Below are positions 9,036 through 18,333 of a stretch of DNA of 64,000 nucleotides, piece after piece. Position 1 is the stretch's first letter, and each line of letters starts with the position of its first letter. Origin of the DNA: CAXBNV01 sp963977185 (lineage in GTDB: Bacteria > Pseudomonadota > Gammaproteobacteria > JAGOUU01); NCBI GenBank assembly GCA_963977185.1, contig CAXBNV010000002.1:1-64000 (forward strand), written 5' to 3'. Under the pieces are notes generated by a model, which had not been told where the DNA came from, did not search any database, and saw only the letters and a program-made list of their open reading frames with translations. A program made the translations under genes and the position numbers.

Positions 9036-9839
9036 TTAAACTCCAAAACTATTTGCCAAAGTTCCTATAACCAATGTCCAGCCATCTACTAAAACAAAAA
9101 GCATTACTTTAAAAGGCAAGGATATAACAACAGGAGATAACATCATCATTCCCATAGCCATTAAAACACTTGCTATAACTAAATCTATTATTAAAAAAGG
9201 AATATAAAGAATAAATCCTATTTGGAATGAAGTTTTTAACTCACTTGTTACAAACGCAGGAATAATTACTGCTAAAGGTAAATTTTTTGGTTCAGTGATA
9301 GCCTCAGTCCCAGAAAGTCTTTGAAATAAAGCCAAATCATTAGCTCTTATTTGATTTAACATAAAACCACTTAAAGGCTCTTTTGCTTTATTAATAGCTT
9401 CACTAAATTCCATTTTTTCTTCTAAAAATGGAGTAAGAGCAGTTTCATTTATTTGAGTAATTACCGGCATCATTATAAAAATACTCATAAAAATTGCTAT
9501 GCCTATAATTATTCTATTAGTTGGAACTTGAGGTAATCCAATTGCTTGACGTAAAATAGCCAAGACGATGAATATTCTTGTAAAAGACGTCATCATCATA
9601 ATAATTGCAGGAATAAAAGATATTAGCGTCATCATAACTAACACTTGTAAAGTAACAGAATAAGTCTGTGTACCATTTAAATTATTAGTTAAAGTTAAAG
9701 CCTCTAAATTTGGTGCGGCCGTTACTTGATTTATAAATAAACTAAAGCCAAAGATTGCAAATAAAGAAATAAAAAATCTTAAATAAGATTTTTTATTTTT
9801 ATTTTTATTTTTATTTAAGTAAATTATATTTATTTTCAT
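9036..9839 (-). CDS. fliP: Flagellar export gate protein FliP
   Basis: Export-gate subunit of 267 residues. It has a cleavable-type signal sequence (hydrophobic 22-38, then VTAAPN), a periplasmic loop and four membrane helices. Diagnostic segments are [33 protein letters not shown] and a C-terminal [18 protein letters not shown]. The N-terminus before the signal sequence is longer than usual and contains an Asn-Lys run encoded by a hexanucleotide repeat. AAGG lies eight bases before the ATG. It sits between fliO and fliQ. Confidence 0.95.
   Translation of the reverse strand: MKINIIYLNKNKNKNKKSYLRFFISLFAIFGFSLFINQVTAAPNLEALTLTNNLNGTQTYSVTLQVLVMMTLISFIPAIIMMMTSFTRIFIVLAILRQAIGLPQVPTNRIIIGIAIFMSIFIMMPVITQINETALTPFLEEKMEFSEAINKAKEPLSGFMLNQIRANDLALFQRLSGTEAITEPKNLPLAVIIPAFVTSELKTSFQIGFILYIPFLIIDLVIASVLMAMGMMMLSPVVISLPFKVMLFVLVDGWTLVIGTLANSFGV
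9791..9816 (-). repeat. Hexanucleotide repeat in the fliP signal-peptide region
   Basis: About four tandem copies of TTTTTA (plus strand) encode the Asn-Lys-Asn-Lys run ahead of the FliP signal sequence. A unit of six bases keeps the frame, so changes in copy number would lengthen or shorten the N-terminus but not switch the gene off. Confidence 0.8.
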
Positions 9840-9872
9840 AATATCATCCTTGATATTATTAAGTTCTAATTA

Positions 9873-10313
9873 TTAATCTGTAACTGATTCTAATGATTGT
9901 TCTTGTTTTAAATCATAGCTATCAATTTTTTTTATATCATTTTGCGTCACAGACAAAAGATATTTTTTATATTCTGTATTTACTAAAATTAATTTATTTT
10001 TAGCTGATAGTGACAATACAGCCTCTACTTGTAATTTATTACTGGTATATTTATTAAAAAAGCCTAATTTATTATTTAAATAAGCCCCTGCAAAGATTAC
10101 TATCAATACAAATCCTAATGCAAGGGCTAGCTGAGGAATAATATCAGATAAAATAGAGCGATGAATGGCTGCTTGTTTAACTTTACTATTACCATTTACT
10201 TGCTTTTCTATAGATAAATTAGCATTATTAGGTACAGCAAAAACAGGAAAAATCAAAGACATAAATGTTATTAAAAATAATACCTGTAACATCCTTGTTA
10301 ACTGATAATTCAT
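9873..10313 (-). CDS. fliO: Flagellar protein FliO
   Basis: A 146-residue protein with an N-terminal signal sequence (LFLITFMSLIFPVFA), a periplasmic stretch, one membrane helix (LALALGFVLIVIFAGAYL) and a cytoplasmic tail containing VEAVLSLSAKNKLILVNTEYKKYLLSV. This matches the FliO pattern (a conserved Leu-Ser-x-x-x-Lys-x-x-Leu-x-x-Val segment). FliO helps the FliP ring assemble. A good ribosome-binding site (AAGGAA, eight bases before the ATG) marks the start. It is the first gene of the visible flagellar run; fliM/fliN, which often precede it, are not here. Confidence 0.88.
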   Translation of the reverse strand: MNYQLTRMLQVLFLITFMSLIFPVFAVPNNANLSIEKQVNGNSKVKQAAIHRSILSDIIPQLALALGFVLIVIFAGAYLNNKLGFFNKYTSNKLQVEAVLSLSAKNKLILVNTEYKKYLLSVTQNDIKKIDSYDLKQEQSLESVTD

Positions 10314-10505
10314 CGAAAATTCCTTATAATCTCTAAAAAGCTATAACCTATAGATTCGCTCCTTTAAAACTTCTACATTATTATTATTATATTTTATTAT
10401 TGTTATAAAAGCTTTATAATCCGACTAAATTTATTTAAACTCTATATATAATTATATGCAGAAATACCAAATATTGAAATGTTTTAGGTGATATTAAAAC
10501 CTAAT

Positions 10506-11279
10506 TTAGGACCAGATAACGACTATAGCCATAATAGCAAAGCCTACCACAACAAAAGTAAACTCTTTGAAATTACAACACTTTTCTATTAAAACAGAAC
10601 GTGTAAGGCCATGCAAAGTGCCTATATATAAAAAAGTACCCGCTGCAAGAGAACTAAAAATAGGCTCTAATATATGATAATTTTTAACAGAATCTTGAAC
10701 CATACTGCCAAATAAAATACCTAAAGGAGTCATTAAAACATAAATTATAAACAAAAAAAGCCCAAAACCTTTTGATATATAATTTTTAGTTATTTGCAAA
10801 CTCAATGAAAAACTTTCTACCCATTTATGCGCAATAATAGCAATAAAGACTATTACAGCTAATGACATTTTTTCTCTTAAACCTAATGCTATACCTTCAA
10901 ATAAAGAATGAAAAGACATCATTCCAACAGCAATGATTGCAAACAAAACACTTCGAGTACCATTATGTTCACTAATTTCTCGAGCTATATGCTCTAAAGA
11001 TAATAGAAATAAAAAAACTATTCCGGCAAGCAAATACGCATAAGGGTAATGCATTCCAAGACTAACGAACTCTTGATTTGCTTCGTTTAACATATGCAAT
11101 AACGCAGCACCTAGAAAAAATCCACTTGCTAAAGCTTCAGCCGCAGGAAACTCAAAGCTATTTTTTTTAGATAAAAAATGCTTTAGGGGTATTATACCTG
11201 CAATTAATGATGTTATCAGAATGATAAAAGCACTAAAAAGCTTAAAAGTAACTAAAGAATCTAGAGTATATAAGTTCAT
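10506..11279 (-). CDS. ZIP family divalent metal transporter
   Basis: A polytopic protein of 257 residues with about eight membrane helices. Helix IV carries FHSLFEGIALGLRE (His124, Glu128) and helix V carries AHKWVESFSLSL (His151, Glu155), the metal-binding pair of ZIP transporters. The pattern is closer to the ZIP I/II subfamily (eukaryote-like) than to ZupT. It probably imports zinc, iron or manganese across the inner membrane; the substrate cannot be told from sequence. It is a single gene between the flagellar operon and the divergently transcribed metK. I saw no Fur or Zur box in the 147 bases between this gene and metK. Confidence 0.9.
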   Translation of the reverse strand: MNLYTLDSLVTFKLFSAFIILITSLIAGIIPLKHFLSKKNSFEFPAAEALASGFFLGAALLHMLNEANQEFVSLGMHYPYAYLLAGIVFLFLLSLEHIAREISEHNGTRSVLFAIIAVGMMSFHSLFEGIALGLREKMSLAVIVFIAIIAHKWVESFSLSLQITKNYISKGFGLFLFIIYVLMTPLGILFGSMVQDSVKNYHILEPIFSSLAAGTFLYIGTLHGLTRSVLIEKCCNFKEFTFVVVGFAIMAIVVIWS

Positions 11280-11364
11280 TGAAGATGTTTCATTTCATTT
11301 CATGTTAAGAAAACTTAATATACTAATTAAAACTATGTATGTAAATATAAATACTTATAATTTC

Positions 11365-11392
11365 TTTTGTTATTATGTTTTTAAGTTATAAT
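11365..11392 (+). promoter_or_regulatory. Possible metK promoter
   Basis: A perfect -10 hexamer TATAAT lies at 11387-11392, 35 bases before the metK ATG. The -35 is poor: TTTTGT (16-base spacing) or TTGTTA (only 14). No palindrome resembling a MetJ operator and no recognisable SAM riboswitch precedes metK. Confidence 0.35.
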
Positions 11393-11426
11393 ATAACGAT
11401 TTAATAGAAATACTGGAGATTTTTTC

Positions 11427-12584
11427 ATGGCTTTAGATAATAGAAGTTTTTTATTCACATCTGAATCTGTTTCAGAAGGCCACCCAGATAAAATAGCCGA
11501 TCAAATATCAGATGCAATATTGGATGCCATACTTACTCAAGATAAACACTCTCGTGTGGCATGTGAAACTTTTGTTAAAACAGGTATGGTTCTTGTTGGC
11601 GGTGAAATTACAACAAAAGCATGGGTTGATATAGAAGAAATTGCAAGAGGAGTTATTAAAGAAATTGGTTATACCAACCCTCAAATGGGTTTTGATTGGG
11701 AGTCATGCGCTGTTCTTACTGCAATAGGAAAACAATCTCAAGATATCTCCCAAGGAGTGGATGAGTTTGATGATCATGCTCAAGGTGCAGGAGATCAAGG
11801 AATTATGTTTGGTTACGCATCAAATGAAACAGATGTATATATGCCTGCTCCAATATATTACGCTCATAAATTAGTTAAGAAACAAGCTGACCTTAGAAAA
11901 TCTAATAAAATTTCATGGTTAAGACCTGATGCTAAAAGTCAGGTTACTTTTAGATATGAAAATGGCAAACCTGTACATGTTGATACCGTGCTAATATCAA
12001 CTCAACATAGTCCAGAAGTTACTCAACAACAAATAACAGAAACAGTAATAGAAGAAATTATCAAAACAACTATCCCTGAAAATTTATTAGATTCTAAAAC
12101 TAAATTTTTAGTAAATCCAACAGGCAGATTTGTTATTGGCGGTCCACAAGGTGATTGCGGTTTAACTGGCCGTAAAATAATAGTAGATACATATGGCGGC
12201 ATGGCTCATCATGGCGGCGGCGCATTTTCTGGAAAAGATCCATCAAAAGTAGATAGATCAGCTGCGTATATTTGTAGATATATTGCCAAAAACATAGTTG
12301 CAGCAAAACTTGCTGAAAAATGTGAAATTCAATTATCCTATGCAATAGGAGTTGCAGAACCTACTTCTATGTATATTAATACTTATGGAACCGGTAAAAT
12401 TGCAGATGATAAAATTATCAATTTAATAGAAGAAAATTTAGACTTAACACCTAAAGGCATTATCGATAAACTAGATTTACTAAGACCTATTTATCAAAAA
12501 ACTGCTAGTTATGGTCATTTTGGACGTGATGAAAATGAATTTTCATGGGAAAAGCTAGATTTAGTTGAAAAACTTGTCTTGTAA
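11427..12584 (+). CDS. metK: S-adenosylmethionine synthetase
   Basis: Makes S-adenosylmethionine from methionine and ATP in the cytoplasm. The 385 residues match the family length. The signature motifs are [18 protein letters not shown] (His19 and neighbouring residues contact ATP and Mg), [12 protein letters not shown], and the glycine-rich [24 protein letters not shown] Shine-Dalgarno precedes the ATG. It is a single gene on the plus strand. Together with metNIQ and metX in this window it indicates that methionine is both imported and made from homoserine. Confidence 0.98.
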   Translation: MALDNRSFLFTSESVSEGHPDKIADQISDAILDAILTQDKHSRVACETFVKTGMVLVGGEITTKAWVDIEEIARGVIKEIGYTNPQMGFDWESCAVLTAIGKQSQDISQGVDEFDDHAQGAGDQGIMFGYASNETDVYMPAPIYYAHKLVKKQADLRKSNKISWLRPDAKSQVTFRYENGKPVHVDTVLISTQHSPEVTQQQITETVIEEIIKTTIPENLLDSKTKFLVNPTGRFVIGGPQGDCGLTGRKIIVDTYGGMAHHGGGAFSGKDPSKVDRSAAYICRYIAKNIVAAKLAEKCEIQLSYAIGVAEPTSMYINTYGTGKIADDKIINLIEENLDLTPKGIIDKLDLLRPIYQKTASYGHFGRDENEFSWEKLDLVEKLVL

Positions 12585-12596
12585 ATTACATCTAAT

Positions 12597-12630
12597 CCTA
12601 GCTATCTATAAATAATGGAAGATAGCTAGG
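12597..12630. terminator. Long perfect hairpin between convergent genes (no T-tract)
   Basis: CCTAGCTATCT (12597-12607) pairs perfectly with AGATAGCTAGG (12620-12630) around a 12-base loop. It lies 13 bases after metK and 23 bases from the end of the convergent Nudix gene. Neither strand has the run of T expected of an intrinsic terminator. It may end both transcripts or protect their 3' ends. Confidence 0.5.
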
Positions 12631-12652
12631 CTAAGATTAATAAAAGCAAAAT

Positions 12653-15600
12653 TTAAGCAGTCGTTAATTTAGAATTTCTCCTTCCATGTTCAGGGCTAAC
12701 AGATGGTGTAATGCCAGGGCTAGCAACAGACGCAGAATTAATAAAATATAATATCTCATTGAAAGTCGAACCAGGCTCATCATTAAGAGCTTTAAATTTT
12801 TGAATGGCTTGCTTGAATATTTCTTGGTTATTATCTTTGTATTCTACTTGTGATTTTCCTGATAACGTTAATGATAACTTATTTAAAAAAGAAACAATTT
12901 CTTCTTGTTTTTTATTTGTTAAATCTTTTACATCAACAAGATTATAATCATTCATTATAATCTTTATCTTTTCTGCATGTGATGGCACTTTTAATAATTG
13001 ATTAACTTTAGCTATTATCTTATTTATATATTCTAAACGCTCACACAAAGTTCTGGTTATTATATTAATATTACTAATATCTATATGAGATTCAGATAAA
13101 TCTTTTTCACTTAGTAAAAAATATTTTCCACCACATAATTCTAATTCACTTCTATCATTTGATTTACCAGCTGGTGAAAACTTTTTTAAAAATCCAGATA
13201 TATTTTCTACAACTAATCGAACTTCAACAAACCCAATTTTTTTGGTGATATCTTCAATTAAACTTGGGCGATTTTGCATAGAAACAAACCCTTTTAATTG
13301 AACCCCATCAGGAAGAGCACTAATATCTAACCCTGTTTCTTCTTTTAACTCTCTTATAGCAGCATACTCTACAGAACTATCTGTTGAATCAACATTGCCT
13401 CCAGGAGCCTTAATTCTACCTAATAATAATTCATCCTTTTTATGTAATTCTTGTACTGCAAAACTATAATATCTCTCAGTTTCTCTTTCATAAATAACAA
13501 CAACTGCAACTGCTGCTTTATAATTAGTTATATTTGTAGAAATTTCAATAGGAGTATTTGTTTCACTAATTCCCATACTTAATATAGGACTACATGCTCG
13601 TGCACTCGGGGGAAAACAACTACTGCTAAAGCTACCAAAACTATCAAAACTACCTTTAATTTGATTAAAGTGACTAGTATTTGATTGATCATAAAAAGAA
13701 CACGTTAATTCATTGTATTCTGAATTATGTTCTGAAGTTTGCTTATTAAAAAAAGACTCCTCAAATTCATTAAATAAACTAATATTATCTTCATCTAAAT
13801 AAGGAATAAAAACTCTATAAGTTTCAATCATTATATAAATGTTCTTAATAACATCTTCATTTAATATTCCAGGGTTAGTCAATAAATCTTGATATTTTTT
13901 TATATTTTCTTGCAGTTTATTACTTAAATCAACTATCATTTCTTTAGAAAAATCAGGTAAAGACACATTATCATTTAAAATTATACCGTGCTCTATTGCA
14001 ATTGATTTAAATTTTTCAATTATTTTTTTAATTCTTATAATCGCTCCAAATTGATCTTCATTAGAATATTTTGTTAAATATTTAGTTATTATAATTTTAT
14101 ATTTTTCAGTAAGCTGTGTTAAAAATTCCTGATATTTTTCTCGTATTTCATTATTATCTTTTAATTTTCCAATACTATTTCTTAGATTAAAATCTATATC
14201 CTTTATTTCTTGATGAATATCTTTAACTTCTTGCTTTAACCTGCCATTTATATCATATACACCAATTCCAATAGGATTGTGAATTAGCACAGGAGGTATT
14301 GATTTTAAATCTACTCCTAAAGGTACTTTAAGCTCTGGTCTTACAAATAATTTTAATAGATTAGCTGCAAATTTGTCTTTTTTACATTGTGGACTTGATT
14401 TTATTTCATCGAAATTTGCAATAAATTCAGAACATACCTTATCACCGGTCGCTTCTCTAATCTGGCGTAATTCATTTACTATAGTTAAAACGATAGAAGC
14501 AATAATGTTATCATCAAAAAATATTTCATCGGTAAATTTAACATTTCTAACTATATTCTTTGCTGTTTCTGTTTGTAATGACTCTGAATTAGAATAATAT
14601 TGTACTCCCCATCTAAAAGCAGTTCCATCATTTCCTATATCTGTTATCTTTCTAATCAGCTCACCTGACTTTGTCTTTAATTCTCTAGTATTCTCTCTGG
14701 CAAAAGGATATGCTTGATCATGCATACTTAACCAGCTATTTTTTTCAAGGGATTTTAAATCAAAAACAATAGTTGATGTTCCATATCGAGTCTCTTCCAT
14801 TTCGCCATACCCAGCAGTAACTCGAAAAAATGCAAAACCTTCGTTACCAAATTGGTCTTTATTAACATTCGAACTTTTCCCACTTAATAGCATACCGCCA
14901 AATGATGCACCAATACTTTTAGTGCTTCCTAACCAACTTTCTTTTTGTATAATCTGTGCTGCATCTGTTGCATGAGTTGCTACCCATCGAACATCATGCA
15001 TTAAAAATCTAGCTAAATCCCCATCTTTTTTATCTAAACCAATTAATCTATTTTTTAATGCTAAGATATTAACTTTACTAATTTTTTTAACAAACTCTTC
15101 TTTATATTGGGATAATTCTTCTTTTGCTACTTTTTTTACAGCGCTGCAATTAGCAATAAAATTATAACACTCAGAAACACCCTCAACTTTATTTTTAGAC
15201 GATAGATTCAACATTTTACTTGTTTCTGTTTGAAAATCAAAATCCACTGTTTTAGTGGCAATATCTATTCTAATTTTCTTTTCTTCCCAACCTAAAATAT
15301 TTATAATTTTCAAGATAATTTCTTCATATCTAACAAAAATAGAATCAGTAGCTAATTTTATTTTTAATTTAGGATGTTGTAAGATATGCATGAAAACTAT
15401 AATCTGCTCATCAGTTATGGGTCTAAATTTATCTTTTACATCAATCAAAGTCTTTAATATTAGATTCAGATCTGCATTGTTAAAAGTATTAAAATAATCA
15501 TATTTTTTGAGCTCTGTTACTAGGTCATTAAATATAGTAATCTCACTTTCTGGTAAATTTTTTCCTTTTTTTGGTGAGCCATTCGATTTTGTTGACGATA

Positions 15601-15754
15601 CTTCTGCCTTTTCAGCATCAGCCCAAGTTCTTGCCATATCTAGTAAATCACTTTCACTGATTTCTGGAGATTTATTTTTTTCTTTATTAGCTAACCTTCT
15701 TTGAGCTAGCTCTAGTTGATTTTTATTTAAAATCTTTATTTGCTTGGGTGGCAT
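12653..15754 (-). CDS. Very large orphan protein with C-terminal Nudix hydrolase domain
   Basis: A 1033-residue protein with no signal peptide or membrane helix. A Nudix domain lies near residues 740-870. Its box (about 783-806) reads GGNVDSTDSSVEYAAIRELK then EETGLD: the catalytic RELxEExGL is complete, but the usual first Glu is Asp and one residue is inserted before REL. Residues ~250-420 look like a separate folded domain, with FLMHDVRWVATHATDAAQII, then GFAFFRVTAGYGE and DEIFFDDNIIASIVL. This layout recalls ADP-ribosyltransferases (His-x-Thr near the start, a late Glu), but only weakly. The rest is helical and Lys-rich. Nudix enzymes cleave nucleoside diphosphates linked to another moiety. 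Size, isolation and a divergent orphan neighbour suggest a secreted effector; that is inference. Confidence 0.85.
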   Translation of the reverse strand: MPPKQIKILNKNQLELAQRRLANKEKNKSPEISESDLLDMARTWADAEKAEVSSTKSNGSPKKGKNLPESEITIFNDLVTELKKYDYFNTFNNADLNLILKTLIDVKDKFRPITDEQIIVFMHILQHPKLKIKLATDSIFVRYEEIILKIINILGWEEKKIRIDIATKTVDFDFQTETSKMLNLSSKNKVEGVSECYNFIANCSAVKKVAKEELSQYKEEFVKKISKVNILALKNRLIGLDKKDGDLARFLMHDVRWVATHATDAAQIIQKESWLGSTKSIGASFGGMLLSGKSSNVNKDQFGNEGFAFFRVTAGYGEMEETRYGTSTIVFDLKSLEKNSWLSMHDQAYPFARENTRELKTKSGELIRKITDIGNDGTAFRWGVQYYSNSESLQTETAKNIVRNVKFTDEIFFDDNIIASIVLTIVNELRQIREATGDKVCSEFIANFDEIKSSPQCKKDKFAANLLKLFVRPELKVPLGVDLKSIPPVLIHNPIGIGVYDINGRLKQEVKDIHQEIKDIDFNLRNSIGKLKDNNEIREKYQEFLTQLTEKYKIIITKYLTKYSNEDQFGAIIRIKKIIEKFKSIAIEHGIILNDNVSLPDFSKEMIVDLSNKLQENIKKYQDLLTNPGILNEDVIKNIYIMIETYRVFIPYLDEDNISLFNEFEESFFNKQTSEHNSEYNELTCSFYDQSNTSHFNQIKGSFDSFGSFSSSCFPPSARACSPILSMGISETNTPIEISTNITNYKAAVAVVVIYERETERYYSFAVQELHKKDELLLGRIKAPGGNVDSTDSSVEYAAIRELKEETGLDISALPDGVQLKGFVSMQNRPSLIEDITKKIGFVEVRLVVENISGFLKKFSPAGKSNDRSELELCGGKYFLLSEKDLSESHIDISNINIITRTLCERLEYINKIIAKVNQLLKVPSHAEKIKIIMNDYNLVDVKDLTNKKQEEIVSFLNKLSLTLSGKSQVEYKDNNQEIFKQAIQKFKALNDEPGSTFNEILYFINSASVASPGITPSVSPEHGRRNSKLTTA

Positions 15755-15801
15755 AATTTTTACTTAAATTAAGATTTAATACAATAACAAAATATTTTCA
15801 A

Positions 15802-15833
15802 TTAACTGAACAAACCTCTGATTATTCAGTTAA
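15802..15833. promoter_or_regulatory. Inverted repeat in a divergent promoter region
   Basis: TTAACTGAA (15802-15810) and TTCAGTTAA (15825-15833) form a perfect 9-base dyad separated by 14 bases. It lies 48 bases upstream of the Nudix gene ATG and about 170 upstream of the divergent gene at 16007. The 252-base gap holds no gene. The dyad could be an operator shared by both genes; no known regulator is suggested. Confidence 0.35.
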
Positions 15834-16006
15834 CTAATGACTGATACTAATATACCTACAAAACTAAGTCAACTAATTTGCATTGTGTTTTACAATGTAT
15901 TTATGTAAATTATTTCAATCAAATAACATACTTTAATATATTTAATCATGGATAATTAACAATTAGTTTGATATCATTATAACTCAATTCAAAGGTAAGT
16001 AATTTT

Positions 16007-17032
16007 ATGGGTTCAAATACTGGTAAATCTCGCAAAAAAAACGATTTAGCTAATCCTTTTTCAGGTAAACATCATGTTTTTAATCATTTGCTAAATACAG
16101 AATTGTGGCGCCCAAAAGCAAGAGGTAGAAATAAAGTTTTAGATTTTTTCGAAGATATATTTCAAAAAATGTCTCGACAAAAATTAGTAAATGCAACATA
16201 CAATGATTACATAAATTTATTTTTGCATATGTCTCATGATATAGATGAAACAAAGCATCCTTATCAAGTTGATTCAATTTCTTTAACTAAAGTAAAAGCA
16301 GTTAAAGATAAAACAGGTGAAAATTATATCACCTATGATATGACCTATGATAGGCTTCAGGCAGGATTTATACTACACATGTTGGTCGAAAAACTACCTG
16401 AGGAGATAAAGTTAGATTTATATTCCCCTGTTATGATACAAGGCAATAAATCAAGGAGCTACATATTAGCCTTTTGTGCAACACACTCAAATCATTTGCA
16501 AATTTTAGAACAAAGCATTCAAGAATTTACGTTTGATAAAATTAACGATTCTTTTGATGTTAAAAAATTAGGCTTAGATAAACTAATTAATTTTTTTGAT
16601 TGCTCTGGTCTTGAAGAATTAAGAAAAATATTTTCATCTGAACTATGTAAAAATGCAATAGATGAAAATTATTTAATGATTTCTGATTTATCAAAAATAA
16701 AAATTTCTGATAACCTGTTTTTTAATATGCATGAAAACACTTTTAAAAAAACTTTGCTTAGTTATGCTGAATCTTCGCAACCTGCAGCAACATCTTGTGT
16801 TTTAACATTAAAATCTTTTATGCCTTTTTCTTTAAATGAGTTTTTTGATAAATTTAAAAATGCTATAAAAGAAAAACTTGAGTCTCTTTCAAAATTTGTT
16901 TTGGATTTAGGTGAAAAATGCATATCAAGTGGGAAGAAAGAAATAATTTCTGAGTTACTTAATGTAGCTCATCAAAATAACAGTGATGAATTAAAGAAAA
17001 CAAAAATAAATACCAATATCAAAACTAAATAA
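16007..17032 (+). CDS. Orphan soluble protein of 341 residues
   Basis: Function not recognised. The protein has no signal peptide or membrane helix. The N-terminus is short and basic (MGSNTGKSRKKNDLANPFSG), followed by an aromatic-rich mixed region (about 25-190) and a mainly helical C-terminal half that ends in a Lys/Thr/Asn-rich tail. The start is supported by AAAGG about 11 bases upstream. It is divergent from the Nudix gene and shares its 252-base upstream region, so the two may be co-regulated. A short hydrophilic tail is common in type IV secretion substrates, but that alone is weak evidence. Confidence 0.7.
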   Translation: MGSNTGKSRKKNDLANPFSGKHHVFNHLLNTELWRPKARGRNKVLDFFEDIFQKMSRQKLVNATYNDYINLFLHMSHDIDETKHPYQVDSISLTKVKAVKDKTGENYITYDMTYDRLQAGFILHMLVEKLPEEIKLDLYSPVMIQGNKSRSYILAFCATHSNHLQILEQSIQEFTFDKINDSFDVKKLGLDKLINFFDCSGLEELRKIFSSELCKNAIDENYLMISDLSKIKISDNLFFNMHENTFKKTLLSYAESSQPAATSCVLTLKSFMPFSLNEFFDKFKNAIKEKLESLSKFVLDLGEKCISSGKKEIISELLNVAHQNNSDELKKTKINTNIKTK

Positions 17033-17072
17033 ATAGTCAAAATAATAATGATTGGTATTTAATTAAAGTAAC

Positions 17073-18293
17073 TTAACTTTTATCTTTAATTAAAAATATA
17101 GATATGAAAGCTGCAATTATATAGCAACCTAAAATAACATTCATTCCAGCAAGATAGCTACTTGCTGAATATTGTAAAACCTCGTTTACATTTCCATACA
17201 TACCTGAATTATATTTAATAACATACCCAACAAGAGGCTGAAAAATAAATCCAGATACAACTACAGCAGTATTATTAAAACCCATTGCCGTTGCTGAATT
17301 TTCATCTTCATTATTATCTTTTACCAGAACAAAACTCAGTGCTTGTCCTCCGCATCCAACTCCTGCAAAAAATACTGCAATAGTTAAAATTATTAAACTT
17401 GTAATTGGAATGTATAAAATAATAGAAAAAGATAAAGCCCCAATCAATGCTGCTGTTATTAACCAAAATTTATTATTAAAAATTTTAGTTGCCAAAAATC
17501 CAAAAAGAGGAGCTCCAACAGCAACCCCTACCCACATTGCTGTAGTTAACATAGCTGCTATTTCAATAGAATAATTAAAATATGCTTTAAAAAAATCTGG
17601 TCCATATAAAGAAGCTACTGCAGTCATAGGTGCCCATAATAAACAGGCGTAAGCTGCAATAATCCAGCTTTGTGAACTTTTAGATATTTTTTTTAACCCT
17701 TTTTTAATATCGAAGAGTCGTACCTTGCTTTTGTTTTTTTGAGGAAGCTTCATAAAAAATAAAATAGCAAACACAATGAGTACGCCTCCTGTACTCATAA
17801 TGACTATTGTCATACGCCAGCCAAAATTTTCAAGCAGAGGAACTAAAGGTGCTTCACCCATTATGGCTCCAATGGCAACAAATGTTTGAGTTATACCAGC
17901 CATAAGAGAAAAATATTTTTCTTCAAAAACTTCTGATGCAACAACTAATGCTCCAACAAATGCAAAAGCTGCTCCAAAGCCCATAATTAATCTTGCTAAT
18001 GCTCCAATATAAACATTAGGTGTTATAGAAAATAAAAATCCTCCAAGAGTACAAATTATTAATGGAAAAATAATTACTTCTTTTACTTTATAATTATCAT
18101 AAAAAATCCCAGATGGGATTTGCATTATTGTATAAGTAACAAAATAAGCTCCAGACATTAACCCAAGCCAAAAAATATTTATATCAAGACTATACATTAA
18201 TTCATCAGTCATAATCCCTGGAGAAACTTGCATCATCATATCAAAAAACAAGAATAACGCTGATAAAGTATAAATGAAAATTGCATAAACCAT
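17073..18293 (-). CDS. Major facilitator superfamily transporter
   Basis: A 406-residue inner-membrane protein with about twelve hydrophobic helices in two six-helix halves and a basic central loop (about 190-215, KLPQKNKSKVRLFDIKKGLK). Motif A-like residues follow helix 2 (SGIFYDNYKVKEVIIFP), and helix 4 carries ARLIMGFGAAFAFVGAL, typical of the superfamily. The overall pattern resembles the many MFS carriers of Legionella and Coxiella that take up nutrients inside host vacuoles, but the substrate cannot be inferred. It is convergent with the 16007 gene, with 40 bases between them. An AT-only 11-base inverted repeat (17058-17068 / 17084-17094) overlaps its stop. Confidence 0.88.
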   Translation of the reverse strand: MVYAIFIYTLSALFLFFDMMMQVSPGIMTDELMYSLDINIFWLGLMSGAYFVTYTIMQIPSGIFYDNYKVKEVIIFPLIICTLGGFLFSITPNVYIGALARLIMGFGAAFAFVGALVVASEVFEEKYFSLMAGITQTFVAIGAIMGEAPLVPLLENFGWRMTIVIMSTGGVLIVFAILFFMKLPQKNKSKVRLFDIKKGLKKISKSSQSWIIAAYACLLWAPMTAVASLYGPDFFKAYFNYSIEIAAMLTTAMWVGVAVGAPLFGFLATKIFNNKFWLITAALIGALSFSIILYIPITSLIILTIAVFFAGVGCGGQALSFVLVKDNNEDENSATAMGFNNTAVVVSGFIFQPLVGYVIKYNSGMYGNVNEVLQYSASSYLAGMNVILGCYIIAAFISIFLIKDKS

Positions 18294-18333
18294 TATATAT
18301 TGCCTTTTTAAAATAATATTAACACAGATAAAT

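Noticed and set aside
2596..15779. Shared 14-mer AAATTAAGATTTAA upstream of the repeat protein and of the Nudix gene
   Set aside because: It is made almost only of A and T and lies at very different distances from the two starts (about -65 and -15), so chance is the simplest explanation.
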